Below are positions 1 through 9,329 of a stretch of DNA of 64,000 nucleotides, piece after piece. This DNA comes from Sinorhizobium mexicanum (lineage in GTDB: Bacteria > Pseudomonadota > Alphaproteobacteria > Rhizobiales > Rhizobiaceae), in assembly GCF_013488225.1 (NCBI RefSeq), contig NZ_CP041241.1, positions 620,001 to 684,000 of the forward strand, given 5' to 3'. The notes beneath the pieces are model-generated. The model did no database searches. It had not been told where the DNA came from and was given only the letters and a program-made list of their open reading frames with translations. The translations under genes and the position numbers were made by a program. The stretch's first letter is position 1, and every line of letters begins with the position of its first letter.

Positions 1-1
1 C

Positions 2-892
2 TCCTGGCTAGGCGAATTCGCCTCGGCATGGCAGCACTTCGAACACGGGATCAACCAGTACGACGTTGCCCAGCACCGGGCGCATCTGGCACTTTATGGA
101 CAGGATGGCGGGCCGATCTGCCTGTGCCGCGGCGGTATGGCGCTGTGGTATCTCGGCCACGAAGGCCGGGCGCTGGAACTGATGGACGAGGCGCTCGCCA
201 TGACTGCGAAGCTCGGACATTCGTTCAGCCGCGCCTACGTATTGACATGGGCGGCAATTCTCCACGTACATCGACGGGATGTCGCGAAGGCGCAAGAGGC
301 GGCGGAGTTGGCGTCAGCGTTCGCGGCCGAACACGAATTTCCATTCTGGCACACCCAAGGGGTTTTCCTGCAGGGGTGGGGGCTGGTCGAACGGGATCAG
401 GTCACGGCAGGCATCGAGCGGTTGCGAGAAGGGCTGGCTGGCATGCGGGCGATCGGGTCAGGAATGACCGAGCCTTGGGCGATGGGCTTGCTCGCCGAAG
501 CGTATGGCAAGGCCGACCGGTTTGTTGACGGCCACACCTTGATTGATGAGGCGCTTACCATTGTCTCGCGCACTCACAACTGCTGGTGTGAGGCGGAGTT
601 ACATCGGCTGAAAGGCGAGCTCATATCATCGCACTCGGAGCGCGACCCAGCCGCAGTCGAGGCGTGCTTCCGCCGTGCCCTTCACGTCGCCCGCGTGCAG
701 GATGCCAAGATGTGGGAACTGCGCTCGGCGGTGAGTTTGGCCCGGTTTTGGCGAGCACAGGGTCTAAGAGCTCAGGCTTGCAAGCTGCTCGCGCCGCTCG
801 TCGGCTGTTTCTCGAACGGCCACGGGACGCTCGATCTTCAGCACGCCCAAGCCGTCCTTGAGGGCTGCGGCGGCAGTAAGTTGAGCACCTGA
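2..892 (+). CDS. C-terminal part of a TPR-rich signalling ATPase (adenylate cyclase/AAA type), 5' end outside window
   Basis: The frame is open from base 2 and stops with TGA at 890-892, so the start lies upstream of the window. About 296 residues are visible. They are all-helical with repeated TPR-like blocks (GRALELMDEALAMTAKLGH, GIERLREGLAGMRAIGS, EAELHRLKGEL). This is the usual C-terminal tail of large proteins with an N-terminal cyclase or HTH domain, a central AAA/NACHT-like ATPase and a C-terminal TPR array. Only the tail is present, so the output domain is unknown; cyclase-AAA-TPR is my best reading from memory of the family. No gene follows in the same direction for several kb. Confidence 0.7.
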   Translation, partial: SWLGEFASAWQHFEHGINQYDVAQHRAHLALYGQDGGPICLCRGGMALWYLGHEGRALELMDEALAMTAKLGHSFSRAYVLTWAAILHVHRRDVAKAQEAAELASAFAAEHEFPFWHTQGVFLQGWGLVERDQVTAGIERLREGLAGMRAIGSGMTEPWAMGLLAEAYGKADRFVDGHTLIDEALTIVSRTHNCWCEAELHRLKGELISSHSERDPAAVEACFRRALHVARVQDAKMWELRSAVSLARFWRAQGLRAQACKLLAPLVGCFSNGHGTLDLQHAQAVLEGCGGSKLST

Positions 893-1553
893 GCACCGGC
901 TCCGCTGCAACGACTTTTGTCGCAACTCTTCCGACTCGTACGATGTTTCCCAATCCGACATTGCGATGCCGCAGAACAGGGAGTGACTGCAATCGTCCGA
1001 ACTTCGGCTTCCCAGAGCGGACGCTTGGGCACCAGCACGAGGTTGCACCGCGACGCCCATCAGCCGATGGCCGCGTGCCGATTGCTGCTTATCAAGCATG
1101 CCCTCAGCGGCGCTGGACGCCCTTTGGCGCCGAGGTGCAATCGACGGCCGCCCGCCACGTGGCGTTGACGCCACCTTTGGTCAGGGCAGTTCAGAAGGGA
1201 ATACGGGCATTACGCGTCAGCGGCCGCGGGGGCCGAAGAGGGAAGCTGTTTCGCGGGTCTGAACCCGAAGCATCGCGTTCCAAAGCTGGAGAACGAAACG
1301 CGGCTGGAACTGGCTCGCAAGCTTGCGCTGCGACAACATGATAAATCTCCGATGGTTTTAGCTTGGACCGTATTAGTGTATCGGCGGCGCCTTGGCTAGA
1401 TCGAAGGCTACGGGGCTGCCGTGCAAGGCAAGCATATGTCGACGGACGAACAAATTGCTTGATCTTGGTAATACAGGCAAAGAAAGGCCCGAGCGGCTTG
1501 CGCCATTCCGGCCAGTCATTTCCCTTGGGAGGACTAGTCTTCTTCTCTGAAGC
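893..1553. other. gene-free stretch, no recognisable gene
   Basis: About 660 bases between the TPR protein and the convergent ABC permease. Short open frames on both strands have no ribosome binding site, no recognisable motif and an unnatural composition. The sequence may be degraded accessory DNA, but I could not identify a parent gene, inverted repeat or transposase motif. Confidence 0.5.
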
Positions 1554-2579
1554 TTAGGTTTTCTTTCTGCCCTTCTGGCGATAGACGTCGACGACGACAG
1601 CGGCGACGATGATCACGCCCTTGACGATCTCCTGGTAGTAGGCATCGACCCTCAGGAACGTGAAGCCGGAAGTCATGACGCCGAGGATCACCGTGCCGAT
1701 GACGGTCCCGGTGACGCGACCCACGCCGCCGGTCAGCGACGTGCCGCCGATGACGGTCGCTGCAATGGCGTCGAGTTCATACATGACGCCCATTCCGGCC
1801 TGCGCTGTCTGGGCGCGTGCTGCGGTGACAACACCTGCAAGGCCTGCCAGCATGCCGGCGATTGCATAGACCTTGATCAGATGCGCCTCGACATTGATGC
1901 CGGAAACGCGCGCAGCCTGCACGTTGGCGCCGATCGCATAGGTGAACTTGCCGTAGCGGGTGTAGCGCAGCGCGATGTGGAAGATCAGTGCAACGACGAG
2001 GAAGACGATGACCGGCCAGATGCCCGTGCCGATGAAGTTGAACTGATCGGTGAGACCGGAGACCGGCTGGCCCTTGGTGTACCACTTGGAGACGCCACGC
2101 GCCGAAACCATCATGCCGAGCGTGGCGATGAAGGGGGGTATTTTGGTCTTGGCGATGAGCTGTCCGTTGATGTAGCCGGCGACAAGGCCGATGCCGACGC
2201 CAAGGCCAATCGGCACGATGGCCGGAAGGTCGGTGAGCGATGGATAAAGCGCGCGTGGCCAGGTGGAGGCCTGTGCGACGCTCGCCGAGATCATCGCCGT
2301 CATGCCGACCACCGATCCCGAAGAAAGGTCGATGCCGCCGGTGATGATCACCTGCGTCACGCCGACGGCGATGATGCCGATCACCGAGACCTGCAAAATC
2401 ATGATCGTCAGCCGCTGGGAATTCATTAGGAAGCTTTGGCCGACGAAGATCCAGCCGAGAACTTCGTAGACGAGAGCTATCCCGAGCAGCACCAGAAAGA
2501 TGTTGAATTCGGGCGGCATACGCCGCCTTGACCCGACAAGGGTCGTGCTCGTGCCATGTGCGGCGACATTGGTGTCCAT
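1554..2579 (-). CDS. sugar/inositol-type ABC transporter permease (RbsC family)
   Basis: A 341-residue inner-membrane permease of the BPD_transp_2 (RbsC/FrcC/IatP) family with 8-10 hydrophobic segments. Family signatures are [14 protein letters not shown] (about 90-105), the coupling-loop region [19 protein letters not shown], and [16 protein letters not shown]. The ATG at 2579 is chosen because GGGAGGA lies just upstream; an open extension to 2615 has no such site. It is the last gene of the operon SBP (4300-5229), ATPase (2612-4153), permease, with 32 bases after the ATPase. Substrate is inferred from the rhizopine/inositol-like binding protein and the flanking GGAA-N6-TTCC sites. The family call is firm; the substrate is moderate. 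Confidence 0.93.
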   Translation of the reverse strand: MDTNVAAHGTSTTLVGSRRRMPPEFNIFLVLLGIALVYEVLGWIFVGQSFLMNSQRLTIMILQVSVIGIIAVGVTQVIITGGIDLSSGSVVGMTAMISASVAQASTWPRALYPSLTDLPAIVPIGLGVGIGLVAGYINGQLIAKTKIPPFIATLGMMVSARGVSKWYTKGQPVSGLTDQFNFIGTGIWPVIVFLVVALIFHIALRYTRYGKFTYAIGANVQAARVSGINVEAHLIKVYAIAGMLAGLAGVVTAARAQTAQAGMGVMYELDAIAATVIGGTSLTGGVGRVTGTVIGTVILGVMTSGFTFLRVDAYYQEIVKGVIIVAAVVVDVYRQKGRKKT

Positions 2580-2611
2580 TTTTTGTCCTCCCTGCGGTCG
2601 GCATCGCGCGC

Positions 2612-4153
2612 TCAACGCGCGGCAAGTTCCATGACCTTGATCTGGGTCGCTTCGGCTCGGTCGAGGAAGCCGGTGACGCGGCCCTCATGCATCACCATGA
2701 TCCGGTCGCTCATGCCGAGTACCTCGGGCATTTCCGACGAGATCATGATGACGGCGACGCCGTTGCGCGCGAGTTCGGTGACAAGACGGTGAATTTCCGC
2801 CTTGGCGCCGACGTCGATGCCGCGTGTCGGCTCATCAAGGATGAGAATGCGTGGATTGGTCAGAAGCCAGCGGCCGATCAGCACCTTCTGCTGGTTGCCT
2901 CCCGACAGGTTTTCGATGCGTTCCTGCAGGTTCGGCGTCTTGACGCGCAGCTTGCGGCTCATCTCTTCGCAAGCCGCGGCGATCGCCCTCTCGCTGACGA
3001 AGCCGCGCTTGACGAACTTGTCCTGCAGCACCGCGATCTGCATGTTCTCGAGGATGTCGAGGATGAGCAGGCATCCGGTGTCCTTGCGGTCCTCCGTCAG
3101 GAACGCCATGCGATGGCGGATCGCCGTGTTGGGGTTGTCGATCACGACAGCCTTGCCGTCGATGGCGATCATGCCCGAACTCGCCGGTGTGACGCCGAAG
3201 AGCGTCTCGGCGACATTCGAGCGGCCGGAACCGACGAGCCCGGCGACTCCAAGGATTTCACCGGCGCGCACATCGAAGGAAACCTCGCGGAACACTTCGT
3301 CAAGGGTGAGGTTCTTGACCGACAGCACGACGTCGCCGATCGGCACCTCCTCCTTCGGGAACATCTGGGTGATCTCACGGCCGACCATCATGCGGATGAT
3401 GTCGTCGCGGGTGACGTTACTGGAGGCATGCGTGCCGATATATTTGCCGTCGCGGAACACCGAGAATTCGTCGGCGATCTCGAACAGCTCGTTCATCTTG
3501 TGGGTGATGTAGACGATGCCGATGCCCTGCGAGCGCAGGTCGCGGATGATCTCGAAGAGGTGCGCGACCTCGCGCTCGGTCAGCGCCGATGTCGGCTCGT
3601 CCATGATCAGGACGTCGGATTCGTAGGAAACCGCCTTGGCGATTTCGACCATCTGACGGTTGGCGACGGAGAGGTGACGGACTTCGATTTCCGGGTCGAG
3701 ATTGATCTTCAGCCGCTCGAACAGCTTGGCGGTCATGCGGCGCATTTCGCCGTGATCGACGAGGCCGAACCGGTTCTTCGGTTCGCGGCGGATCCAGATG
3801 TTTTCGGCGACAGTCATGAACGGCATCAGGTTCAGTTCCTGATGGATCATGGCGATGCCGTTTTCGAGCGCGTCGAGCGGCGATTTCAGGCGGATGTCGA
3901 CGCCCTTGAGCTTCACTTCGCCCTGGTCCGGCTGGTAGATGCCGGCGAGTATCTTCATCAGGGTGGATTTGCCGGCGCCGTTCTCGCCCATCAACGCATG
4001 CACGGTGCCGCGCTTCAGCTTGAACTCGACGTCATCGAGCGCCACGACGCCCGGAAATTCCTTGCGGACGCCTTCCGCAGAAAGAAGATATTCGGCATTC
4101 GGTACGGCGCCACTCGCACGCACGGCTGCCATGGTTGTGGGACTGAGCGTCAT
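2612..4153 (-). CDS. sugar/inositol-type ABC transporter ATP-binding protein (RbsA/MglA family, duplicated ATPase)
   Basis: A 513-residue protein with two fused ATPase halves, as in RbsA/IatA. The N-terminal half has Walker [10 protein letters not shown] and Walker [14 protein letters not shown]. The C-terminal half has a degenerate Walker A (GLVGSGRSN), signature [15 protein letters not shown] and Walker [17 protein letters not shown]. This asymmetry is normal for carbohydrate uptake transporter-2 ATPases. Start at 4153 is preferred because GGGAGG sits 8 bases upstream; ATG 4159 would be too close. It lies downstream of the binding protein across a 10-bp hairpin and upstream of the permease. 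Confidence 0.95.
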   Translation of the reverse strand: MTLSPTTMAAVRASGAVPNAEYLLSAEGVRKEFPGVVALDDVEFKLKRGTVHALMGENGAGKSTLMKILAGIYQPDQGEVKLKGVDIRLKSPLDALENGIAMIHQELNLMPFMTVAENIWIRREPKNRFGLVDHGEMRRMTAKLFERLKINLDPEIEVRHLSVANRQMVEIAKAVSYESDVLIMDEPTSALTEREVAHLFEIIRDLRSQGIGIVYITHKMNELFEIADEFSVFRDGKYIGTHASSNVTRDDIIRMMVGREITQMFPKEEVPIGDVVLSVKNLTLDEVFREVSFDVRAGEILGVAGLVGSGRSNVAETLFGVTPASSGMIAIDGKAVVIDNPNTAIRHRMAFLTEDRKDTGCLLILDILENMQIAVLQDKFVKRGFVSERAIAAACEEMSRKLRVKTPNLQERIENLSGGNQQKVLIGRWLLTNPRILILDEPTRGIDVGAKAEIHRLVTELARNGVAVIMISSEMPEVLGMSDRIMVMHEGRVTGFLDRAEATQIKVMELAAR

Positions 4154-4263
4154 TCTCATAGCCTCCCGGTTTCCGGCTCCGGCGGAAAAGTCCCGCGGCG
4201 GGCGCATGCGCCTTCTTATTGAGCCCAACCTTCAGGGCTTTGTGCAGGGACCTGATTTCAGGA

Positions 4264-4289
4264 GGGAGCGCGGCTCTTGCCGCGCTCCC
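4264..4289 (-). terminator. intercistronic hairpin after the binding-protein gene
   Basis: Perfect 10-bp GC-rich stem (GGGAGCGCGG / CCGCGCTCCC) with a 6-nt loop in the 146-base gap between the SBP stop and the ATPase start. There is no T-run. This is a typical position for a partial terminator or 3' stability element that keeps binding-protein mRNA more abundant than the membrane genes. Confidence 0.6.
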
Positions 4290-4299
4290 AAGCGAACGA

Positions 4300-5229
4300 T
4301 CAGTTCTTCGCCTGATATTTGTCCAGGTTTTCCTTCGTCACGAGTTCGAAGGGGATGTAGACCTTCTTTTCGACCGGCTCGCCCTTGGCGAGCTTGAGTG
4401 CAGCGTCGACCGAACCCTGGCCCTGGCCGGCGGCATTCTGGAATACCGTCACGTCGAGGTCGCCGGCAGCCATGGCGGCGAGCGCATCCTGGGTGGCATC
4501 GACGCCGCCGATGACGACCGAGTCCATCGAACGGCCGGCAGCCTTCAGCGCCTGGATGGCACCGATCGCCATTTCGTCGTTGTTCGAAATGACGGCGTCG
4601 AACTCGACCCCGGCGGAGAGCCAGTTGGTTACGAGGTCGGCGCCCTGGGTGCGCGACCAGTTGGCCGTCTGCTCTTCGACGATCTCGATGCCTTTGCACT
4701 GTTCGGTGGCAAGCACGTCATGCACATCCTTCGTGCGCATGCGGGCAGCCTGGTTGGAAAGCTCGCCCATCATGACGACGGCCTTGCCTTTGCCGCCGAG
4801 GATCTTGCAGATCTCCTGGGTTTCCAGCGTGCCGGACTCCTGCTCGTTCGAAGCGACGAAGGCCTGCTTGTCCGGCAGCGTGTCGACGTTGACCGGCTCG
4901 CGGTTGACATAGACCAGCGCGACACCGGCGTCGGCGGCGATCTTCGACATGGCCGCGGTCGCGTCTGTGTCGACCGGGTTGACGATGATCGCATCGACAC
5001 CGGCGGCGATGAAGTTCTGGATCTGGCTCTGCTGCTTTGCGACGTCGTTCTGAGCGTCTTCGATCTGCAGTTCGACGCCGTTGAGCGTCTTGGCATAGTC
5101 GGACATGCCGTTGCGCAGAACCGTCAGGAAGTTGTCGTCGAACAGCGCCATCGACACACCGATGGTCTCGGCATGTGCAGCCGTCGACATCATGACGGCC
5201 ATGGCGGCCCCCAGCACAAATTTCTTCAT
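4300..5229 (-). CDS. periplasmic sugar-binding protein, rhizopine/myo-inositol type (MocB/IntA-like)
   Basis: A 309-residue Peripla_BP_4 (RbsB family) protein. It starts with a Sec signal peptide ending AHA at about residue 20, followed by mature ETIGVSMALFDDNFLTVLRNG. The segment DAQNDVAKQQSQIQNFIAAGVD and INEPV-like binding elements (NREPVN; SNNDEMAIGA) are typical of inositol/rhizopine binders. From memory it resembles MocB and IntA more than ribose binders. GGAGGAGAG precedes the ATG at 5229. It is the first gene of the ABC operon; its upstream region carries a GGAA-N6-TTCC palindrome, supporting inositol-linked regulation. Exact ligand (myo-inositol, rhizopine or other cyclitol) cannot be settled from sequence. 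Confidence 0.88.
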   Translation of the reverse strand: MKKFVLGAAMAVMMSTAAHAETIGVSMALFDDNFLTVLRNGMSDYAKTLNGVELQIEDAQNDVAKQQSQIQNFIAAGVDAIIVNPVDTDATAAMSKIAADAGVALVYVNREPVNVDTLPDKQAFVASNEQESGTLETQEICKILGGKGKAVVMMGELSNQAARMRTKDVHDVLATEQCKGIEIVEEQTANWSRTQGADLVTNWLSAGVEFDAVISNNDEMAIGAIQALKAAGRSMDSVVIGGVDATQDALAAMAAGDLDVTVFQNAAGQGQGSVDAALKLAKGEPVEKKVYIPFELVTKENLDKYQAKN

Positions 5230-5379
5230 TTCTCTCTCCTCCACATTCGGTGCCCGGCGACACCTTCTCCAGCCGGAAGCACGACCTTTTCGCAGGTCGA
5301 ACCCATCCCGAACCGAAAGCCGCACTCCCGCTGCTCTTTCGGTCAAAACGGAATAAACGAACCAGTAAATTGCAATTAC

Positions 5380-5393
5380 GGAATATGTATTCC
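5380..5393. promoter_or_regulatory. IolR-type operator candidate GGAA-N6-TTCC
   Basis: GGAATATGTATTCC is a palindrome with arms GGAATA/TATTCC. It lies 150 bases upstream of the binding-protein ATG in an AT-rich patch. It fits the GGAA-N6-TTCC motif reported for the inositol repressor IolR of S. meliloti (recalled from literature). A matching site lies upstream of the iolI/mocC-like gene at 6313. Confidence 0.6.
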
Positions 5394-5453
5394 ATTTTAT
5401 CCGGGCGCCGTCAAGCCTGCTAGCGGCGCCCGAGCCGTTTTCGGTGAAAGTGA

Positions 5454-6266
5454 TCAGGCCTTGGCTTGCAGATAAGCCATGCTTTCCTGAAGCGCCGTTG
5501 CTGGATCGGCAAGCTCGTGTACCGAAGGCGCGAAGGGCTCGAAGGAAAACGGGCCCTTGTATCCCTGACCGGTGAGGCGGCGGATTTGCCCGGCATTGTC
5601 CAGCCGGTCCTCCTGATCGACGAGGACGCGATGCGGATCGCGCATGTCGGCGACCGTGACCGCCTTGTCGCTAACGCCAGAAATATGCGCGAGCCCCGTC
5701 AGCTCCGGGAAAAGGGCCTCTTCGCCGGCAAGATGATGGTGGAAGGTGTCGTGGACGAGACGGAATGTCGTTTCGCCGCCGACCTCGCGGATAGCCTCCA
5801 CGGCCTCTGTCTTGGAACGCAGCGAGCAGATCTCGAAGCCGAGCGGCTCGACGAGTCCGGCAACACCCGCCGTCTCCAGCAATGGCTTCAAGGCTTTCAG
5901 CGCGATTCTCAGGTTTGCCTGGCGTTCACCGTCCTTCTGGCCGCTGCCATCATTGACCGGCACCAGCACCAGTGCCTTGGCTCCGCAATCGCGCGCATAG
6001 GAGGTCAGCGCGCGGGCTTCCGCCTCGCGTTCGTCGTTCCATTCGTTGAAGCGTTGCAGCGCGTTGATCGAGATGATCGTCAGTCCGTGCTTTTCAGCAA
6101 GCGCCTTCACCGCATCCGGGCGGGTGCCGTCAAGGATCGCGTTGCGGGAAAGATCGTTGCGAATCTCGACCGCGGATATGCCAAGCGACTTGGCGAGCGC
6201 GAAGAATGCATCAAGCGGCAGGCCGGGCGTAGCCATGTGATTGAGGGCGAAGGGAAGGGTGGTCAT
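5454..6266 (-). CDS. iolI: sugar-phosphate isomerase/epimerase-family TIM barrel, inosose isomerase-like (IolI/MocC)
   Basis: A 270-residue AP-endonuclease-2-type TIM barrel. Metal-site elements typical of the fold are a Glu in LVEPLGFE (about 143), a His in LVHDTFHHHL (about 172-178), HISGVSDK (about 195) and the final Glu in PFSFEPFAPS. The family includes IolI, which interconverts 2-keto-myo-inositol and 1-keto-D-chiro-inositol, and rhizopine protein MocC. GGAGGA precedes the ATG. It is co-oriented with and upstream of the inositol-type ABC operon, with its own GGAA-N6-TTCC site at 6313. The function is inferred from family plus context; hydroxypyruvate isomerase or another keto-sugar isomerase remains possible. 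Confidence 0.75.
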   Translation of the reverse strand: MTTLPFALNHMATPGLPLDAFFALAKSLGISAVEIRNDLSRNAILDGTRPDAVKALAEKHGLTIISINALQRFNEWNDEREAEARALTSYARDCGAKALVLVPVNDGSGQKDGERQANLRIALKALKPLLETAGVAGLVEPLGFEICSLRSKTEAVEAIREVGGETTFRLVHDTFHHHLAGEEALFPELTGLAHISGVSDKAVTVADMRDPHRVLVDQEDRLDNAGQIRRLTGQGYKGPFSFEPFAPSVHELADPATALQESMAYLQAKA

Positions 6267-6312
6267 GGCAGGTGTATCCTCCAGGAATGTTTGGAATGGC
6301 TTTCGCCTGATC

Positions 6313-6326
6313 GGAACATTTGTTCC
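6313..6326. promoter_or_regulatory. IolR-type operator candidate GGAA-N6-TTCC
   Basis: GGAACATTTGTTCC has perfect 6-bp arms (GGAACA/TGTTCC). It lies 47 bases upstream of the ATG of the iolI/mocC-like gene. Both this site and the one at 5380 are followed by ATTT, so the resemblance extends beyond the core. Confidence 0.62.
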
Positions 6327-6477
6327 ATTTCAGACCTGTTGCCACATTCATCACTCGGGAGGCGTCAGTCAAAGCGATAGGCGGGGAGCCGTCTTGCATT
6401 TCTGCAAGATTGCATTTTGCCAATGATGGAATCCTGTCATCCTGTCGTCGTCACTTGGCCGAGGCGATCATCGGCGT

Positions 6478-7365
6478 TTACTTGATCCCGTTCACCTCGG
6501 CGATGAAATCGGACAGCATCGGCACATAGTCTTCGCCGTGGCCGGTGCCGACGGCTTGCGCGAAGGAGTTGCGGACGGCCGCGCCGATGGGGTTGGCGGC
6601 GCCGGACGCGTTGGCGAAGGCCGCGAGATAGCTCATGTCCTTGAAGGCGTTGCGGATGGCGAACTTGTGCGCATTCGGGTCTCGCTCGAGCACCCAGCGG
6701 AAGAAGGTCTGGTAGAACGGGCAATCCATTCGCCCGCCACGGATGACGCTGTCGAAGACCTGCGGGGTGAGGCCGGCCTTCCGCCCAAGCATCAAGGCCT
6801 CGGAATAGAGCGCGGCATAACCCATCGCCAGGAAGTTGTTGAGAAGCTTCATCGTGTGGCCGGTGCCGGTCGGCCCGGTATGGACGATGCGGCCGGCGAA
6901 GCATTCGAGCACCGGCCAGACGCGGCGGACATCATCGTCAGCGCCGCCGACCATGACATCGAGCGTGCCGGCGGCGGCATCGGCCGGCGTGCGGCTGAGC
7001 GGCGCGTCGAGGAGCGTGATGCCTTTTCCGGCCAGGTCCTCGGCGAGTTTCAGGGTGACGGAGGGATCGGAGGTCGAGCAGTCGACGATGGTGAGCGGCT
7101 TGCCGGCCGCCGCAATGCCGTCCGCGCCCTCCACGACCGACAGCACCTCCGGGGAGCCGGTGATGCACAGGACGATGATGTCGCATCGTTCTGCCATCTC
7201 GCGCGGCGTTTTGACTTCCTTCGCGCCCTCGGCGAGCAGCGCCTCGACCGGCGCCCGGTTGCGATGCGCCATCACGGCGAGCGGCCAACCTTTTCTCACG
7301 ATATTTGTCGCCATGCCCTGACCCATCAGCCCGAGCCCGATGAAACCCACACTCGCCTTCGTCAT
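6478..7365 (-). CDS. NAD(P)-dependent beta-hydroxyacid dehydrogenase
   Basis: A 295-residue member of the 3-hydroxyisobutyrate/6-phosphogluconate dehydrogenase superfamily. The N-terminal Rossmann signature is VGFIGLGLMGQGMATNI (about 5-21). Substrate-binding motif DAPLSRTPADAAAGTL is near 118-133, and the catalytic-Lys helix GTGHTMKLLNN is near 164-175. GGAGG precedes ATG 7365. It is upstream of and co-directional with the iolI-like gene but separated by 211 bases holding the 6313 operator, so it may belong to another transcript. Likely oxidises or reduces a small hydroxyacid or semialdehyde; the substrate is unknown. Confidence 0.88.
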   Translation of the reverse strand: MTKASVGFIGLGLMGQGMATNIVRKGWPLAVMAHRNRAPVEALLAEGAKEVKTPREMAERCDIIVLCITGSPEVLSVVEGADGIAAAGKPLTIVDCSTSDPSVTLKLAEDLAGKGITLLDAPLSRTPADAAAGTLDVMVGGADDDVRRVWPVLECFAGRIVHTGPTGTGHTMKLLNNFLAMGYAALYSEALMLGRKAGLTPQVFDSVIRGGRMDCPFYQTFFRWVLERDPNAHKFAIRNAFKDMSYLAAFANASGAANPIGAAVRNSFAQAVGTGHGEDYVPMLSDFIAEVNGIK

Positions 7366-7653
7366 TGGTTGCCTCCTGCCTTGCACATATCAAGTCATTA
7401 TCCTGCACGATCGAGCCGGCTTCTCCAAATCTCCGGTCTCGTTCCGGCTGTCACTTCGCGCGCGATGCGACGTCCGGAGATCGAGGTGTCGGGGATCGCT
7501 GTGAGGCATTCGCGCGCCACCATCAACGTTAAACAAACGGATCCTCCTCGTGCACGCCTCGGTCGCGGACGAAATGATCAACGCGCGATGGCCTTCGTCT
7601 TAAGTTCTGTTCTGCAAGGTTGAGCACTGCTGGGGATGGGGGATGGCTGGTGA

Positions 7654-7836
7654 TTTCTGAATACGACGATCTGGACGCTCTCGAGCTGGCACGTCATGTC
7701 CGTCCCGCTCTGCTGGGCAGAGAACGGATTGCCGATCGGCATTCATTTAGTGGGGCGTTTCGGGGATGAGGAGACATTGTTCCGGCTGGCAGGTCAGCTC
7801 GAGCTGGCCAGACCATGGGCCGGCCGCAAACGCCGA
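7654..7836 (+). pseudogene. C-terminal remnant of an amidase-signature enzyme
   Basis: The frame after a stop near 7651 reads [28 protein letters not shown] and [15 protein letters not shown]. This is the conserved last 50-60 residues of amidase-signature (GatA-like) hydrolases. The catalytic Ser-Ser-Lys region is absent upstream and the reading frame runs on into unrelated antisense sequence of xthA. It is a relic, probably left by a rearrangement or deletion next to the NHEJ operon. Confidence 0.72.
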
Positions 7837-7908
7837 TCTGCTCCCACCGATAGCTGGCTTGGCGTGGTGCCGCGTCGTGCGAGAGCCGCAGGCACCGAAG
7901 GTTCACTG

Positions 7909-8682
7909 TTAGTCGCGCAAACTGATCCACACCGGTGCGTGGTCGCTCGCGCCTTCGACGCCGCGCACGTCTCGGTCGATACCCGCAGCACTCAGTCGGC
8001 GTGTGAGCTTCCGGCTCAGGAGAACATGGTCGAGACGCAGCCCCGCATTGCGCTGCCAGCGGTTCCGGCGGTAGTCCCAGAAGGTGAAGAGCTGCTCCTC
8101 CGGATGAATTGTGCGCAGCGCGTCCAGCCAGCCCTGGTCGAGAAGGTGCCGGAAGGCGGCGCGGCTTTCGGGTTGGACGAGGGCGTTGTCGTCATAGGAG
8201 CGGGTCGGATAGATGTCGCGCGGCTCGGGGACCACGTTGTAGTCGCCGGCGAGCACCACCGGCAGTCCGGTCTCCAACAGTTCAGCCGCATGCAGTCTAA
8301 GGCGTTCATGCCAAGCCAGTTTGTAGTCGAACTTCGGTCCGGGTTGCGGGTTGCCGTTCGGGGCATAGAGCGAGGTGATGAGAACGCCATTCACCGCCGC
8401 TTCGATGTATCGGCTTTGCGTGTCGGACGCATCGCCGGGCAACTCGGCCCGGGTCAGGATCGGCTCGCTGTCGCGCGCCAGGATCGCAACGCCGTTCCAC
8501 GCCGCCTGTCCGCGCCAGACGGCGCCATAGCCGGCCGCCTCGATCGCCTCCCTCGGGAATTGGGCGTCGGTGGCCTTGAGTTCCTGCAGACAGACGACGT
8601 CAGGTTCGGCCGTTGCGAGCCAGGCAAGCAGGTTTTCGAGCCGCCGGTTAATGCCATTGATGTTGAAGGTTGCGATCTTCAT
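7909..8682 (-). CDS. xthA: exodeoxyribonuclease III / AP endonuclease
   Basis: A 257-residue EEP-fold nuclease. Motifs in order are IATFNINGI (start), CLQELK (metal-binding Glu, about 34), a central [19 protein letters not shown] segment, GDYNVVPEP (about 147-155), the catalytic Asp/Asn pair in [13 protein letters not shown] (about 220) and the terminal SDHAPV. The family removes 3'-blocking groups and cleaves at abasic sites. It is the last gene of a tight run with ligD, ku, the BRCT/TPR protein and the alpha/beta hydrolase (4 bases after the hydrolase stop), suggesting a role in trimming ends for NHEJ; that link is inference. Confidence 0.93.
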   Translation of the reverse strand: MKIATFNINGINRRLENLLAWLATAEPDVVCLQELKATDAQFPREAIEAAGYGAVWRGQAAWNGVAILARDSEPILTRAELPGDASDTQSRYIEAAVNGVLITSLYAPNGNPQPGPKFDYKLAWHERLRLHAAELLETGLPVVLAGDYNVVPEPRDIYPTRSYDDNALVQPESRAAFRHLLDQGWLDALRTIHPEEQLFTFWDYRRNRWQRNAGLRLDHVLLSRKLTRRLSAAGIDRDVRGVEGASDHAPVWISLRD

Positions 8683-8686
8683 GCTC

Positions 8687-9328
8687 TCAGCGGACCAGCC
8701 GGCCGGTCCAGGCGCAAACCGTCTCGGCCACCGTCTTCAGATGGTCGGCGGCCGAAAAGCCCGACACGCTCTTGCGCGGTTTAAGGTCGTGATCGCCGTC
8801 CTCGAGCCACAAGATTTCGACCGCGCCGGAGAGCGTGTAGCCGGCAACTTCCTCGCGGGTGCCGAACTCGTCGCGTGTCCCTTGGCAGATCAACGTCGGC
8901 GTCTTCAATTCGGCGAGGTGTTTCGTACGAAGCTGCTCCGGCTTGGCGGGTGGATGAAATGGGTAGCCGAGACAGAGCAGCCCGGTGATTTTTCCGCCCG
9001 GGTGAAGGTCGTCGGCGATCATGCTGGCGACCCGGCCTCCCATCGACTTGCCGCCGATGACGAGCGGGCCGGTCGCGCCCAGCGCGGCGACGGCGGTCTC
9101 GTATTCGGGCTTCAGGGTCTCGGCGCGGGGCGGGGGCTTGCGGCCTTCGGAGGTCCGACGCGCCGCCATATAACCGAACTCAAAGCGCGCGACGCGAAAG
9201 CCGGCGTCGGCAAGGGCCTTTGCAGCCGCGGTCATTGACGCCGAGTCCATCGGTGCGCCGGCGCCGTGCGCGAGGAGAATGGTGACGGGGGCATCGTCCG
9301 GTCCGTCGAACAGAAATTTCTCGCCCAT
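8687..9328 (-). CDS. small alpha/beta hydrolase (dienelactone/KANL-type)
   Basis: A 213-residue alpha/beta-fold hydrolase. It has the oxyanion motif [12 protein letters not shown] (about 18-29), nucleophile elbow GGKSMGG with Ser about 95, an Asp in [10 protein letters not shown] and His in [13 protein letters not shown] 9328 is used because it starts at the end of the upstream BRCT/TPR gene (stop at 9330-9332), giving translational coupling; the longer open frame to 9553 runs inside that gene. The substrate is unknown. Its presence in the NHEJ operon is unexplained; the family is often found as a passenger next to DNA-repair genes. Confidence 0.85.
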   Translation of the reverse strand: MGEKFLFDGPDDAPVTILLAHGAGAPMDSASMTAAAKALADAGFRVARFEFGYMAARRTSEGRKPPPRAETLKPEYETAVAALGATGPLVIGGKSMGGRVASMIADDLHPGGKITGLLCLGYPFHPPAKPEQLRTKHLAELKTPTLICQGTRDEFGTREEVAGYTLSGAVEILWLEDGDHDLKPRKSVSGFSAADHLKTVAETVCAWTGRLVR

Positions 9329-9329
9329 C

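Noticed and set aside
2528-4222. Long plus-strand open frame antisense to the ABC ATPase
   Set aside because: It mirrors the ATPase codon pattern, has no family motif, is rich in Asp/His/Arg as usual for GC-rich shadow frames, and lacks a convincing start.
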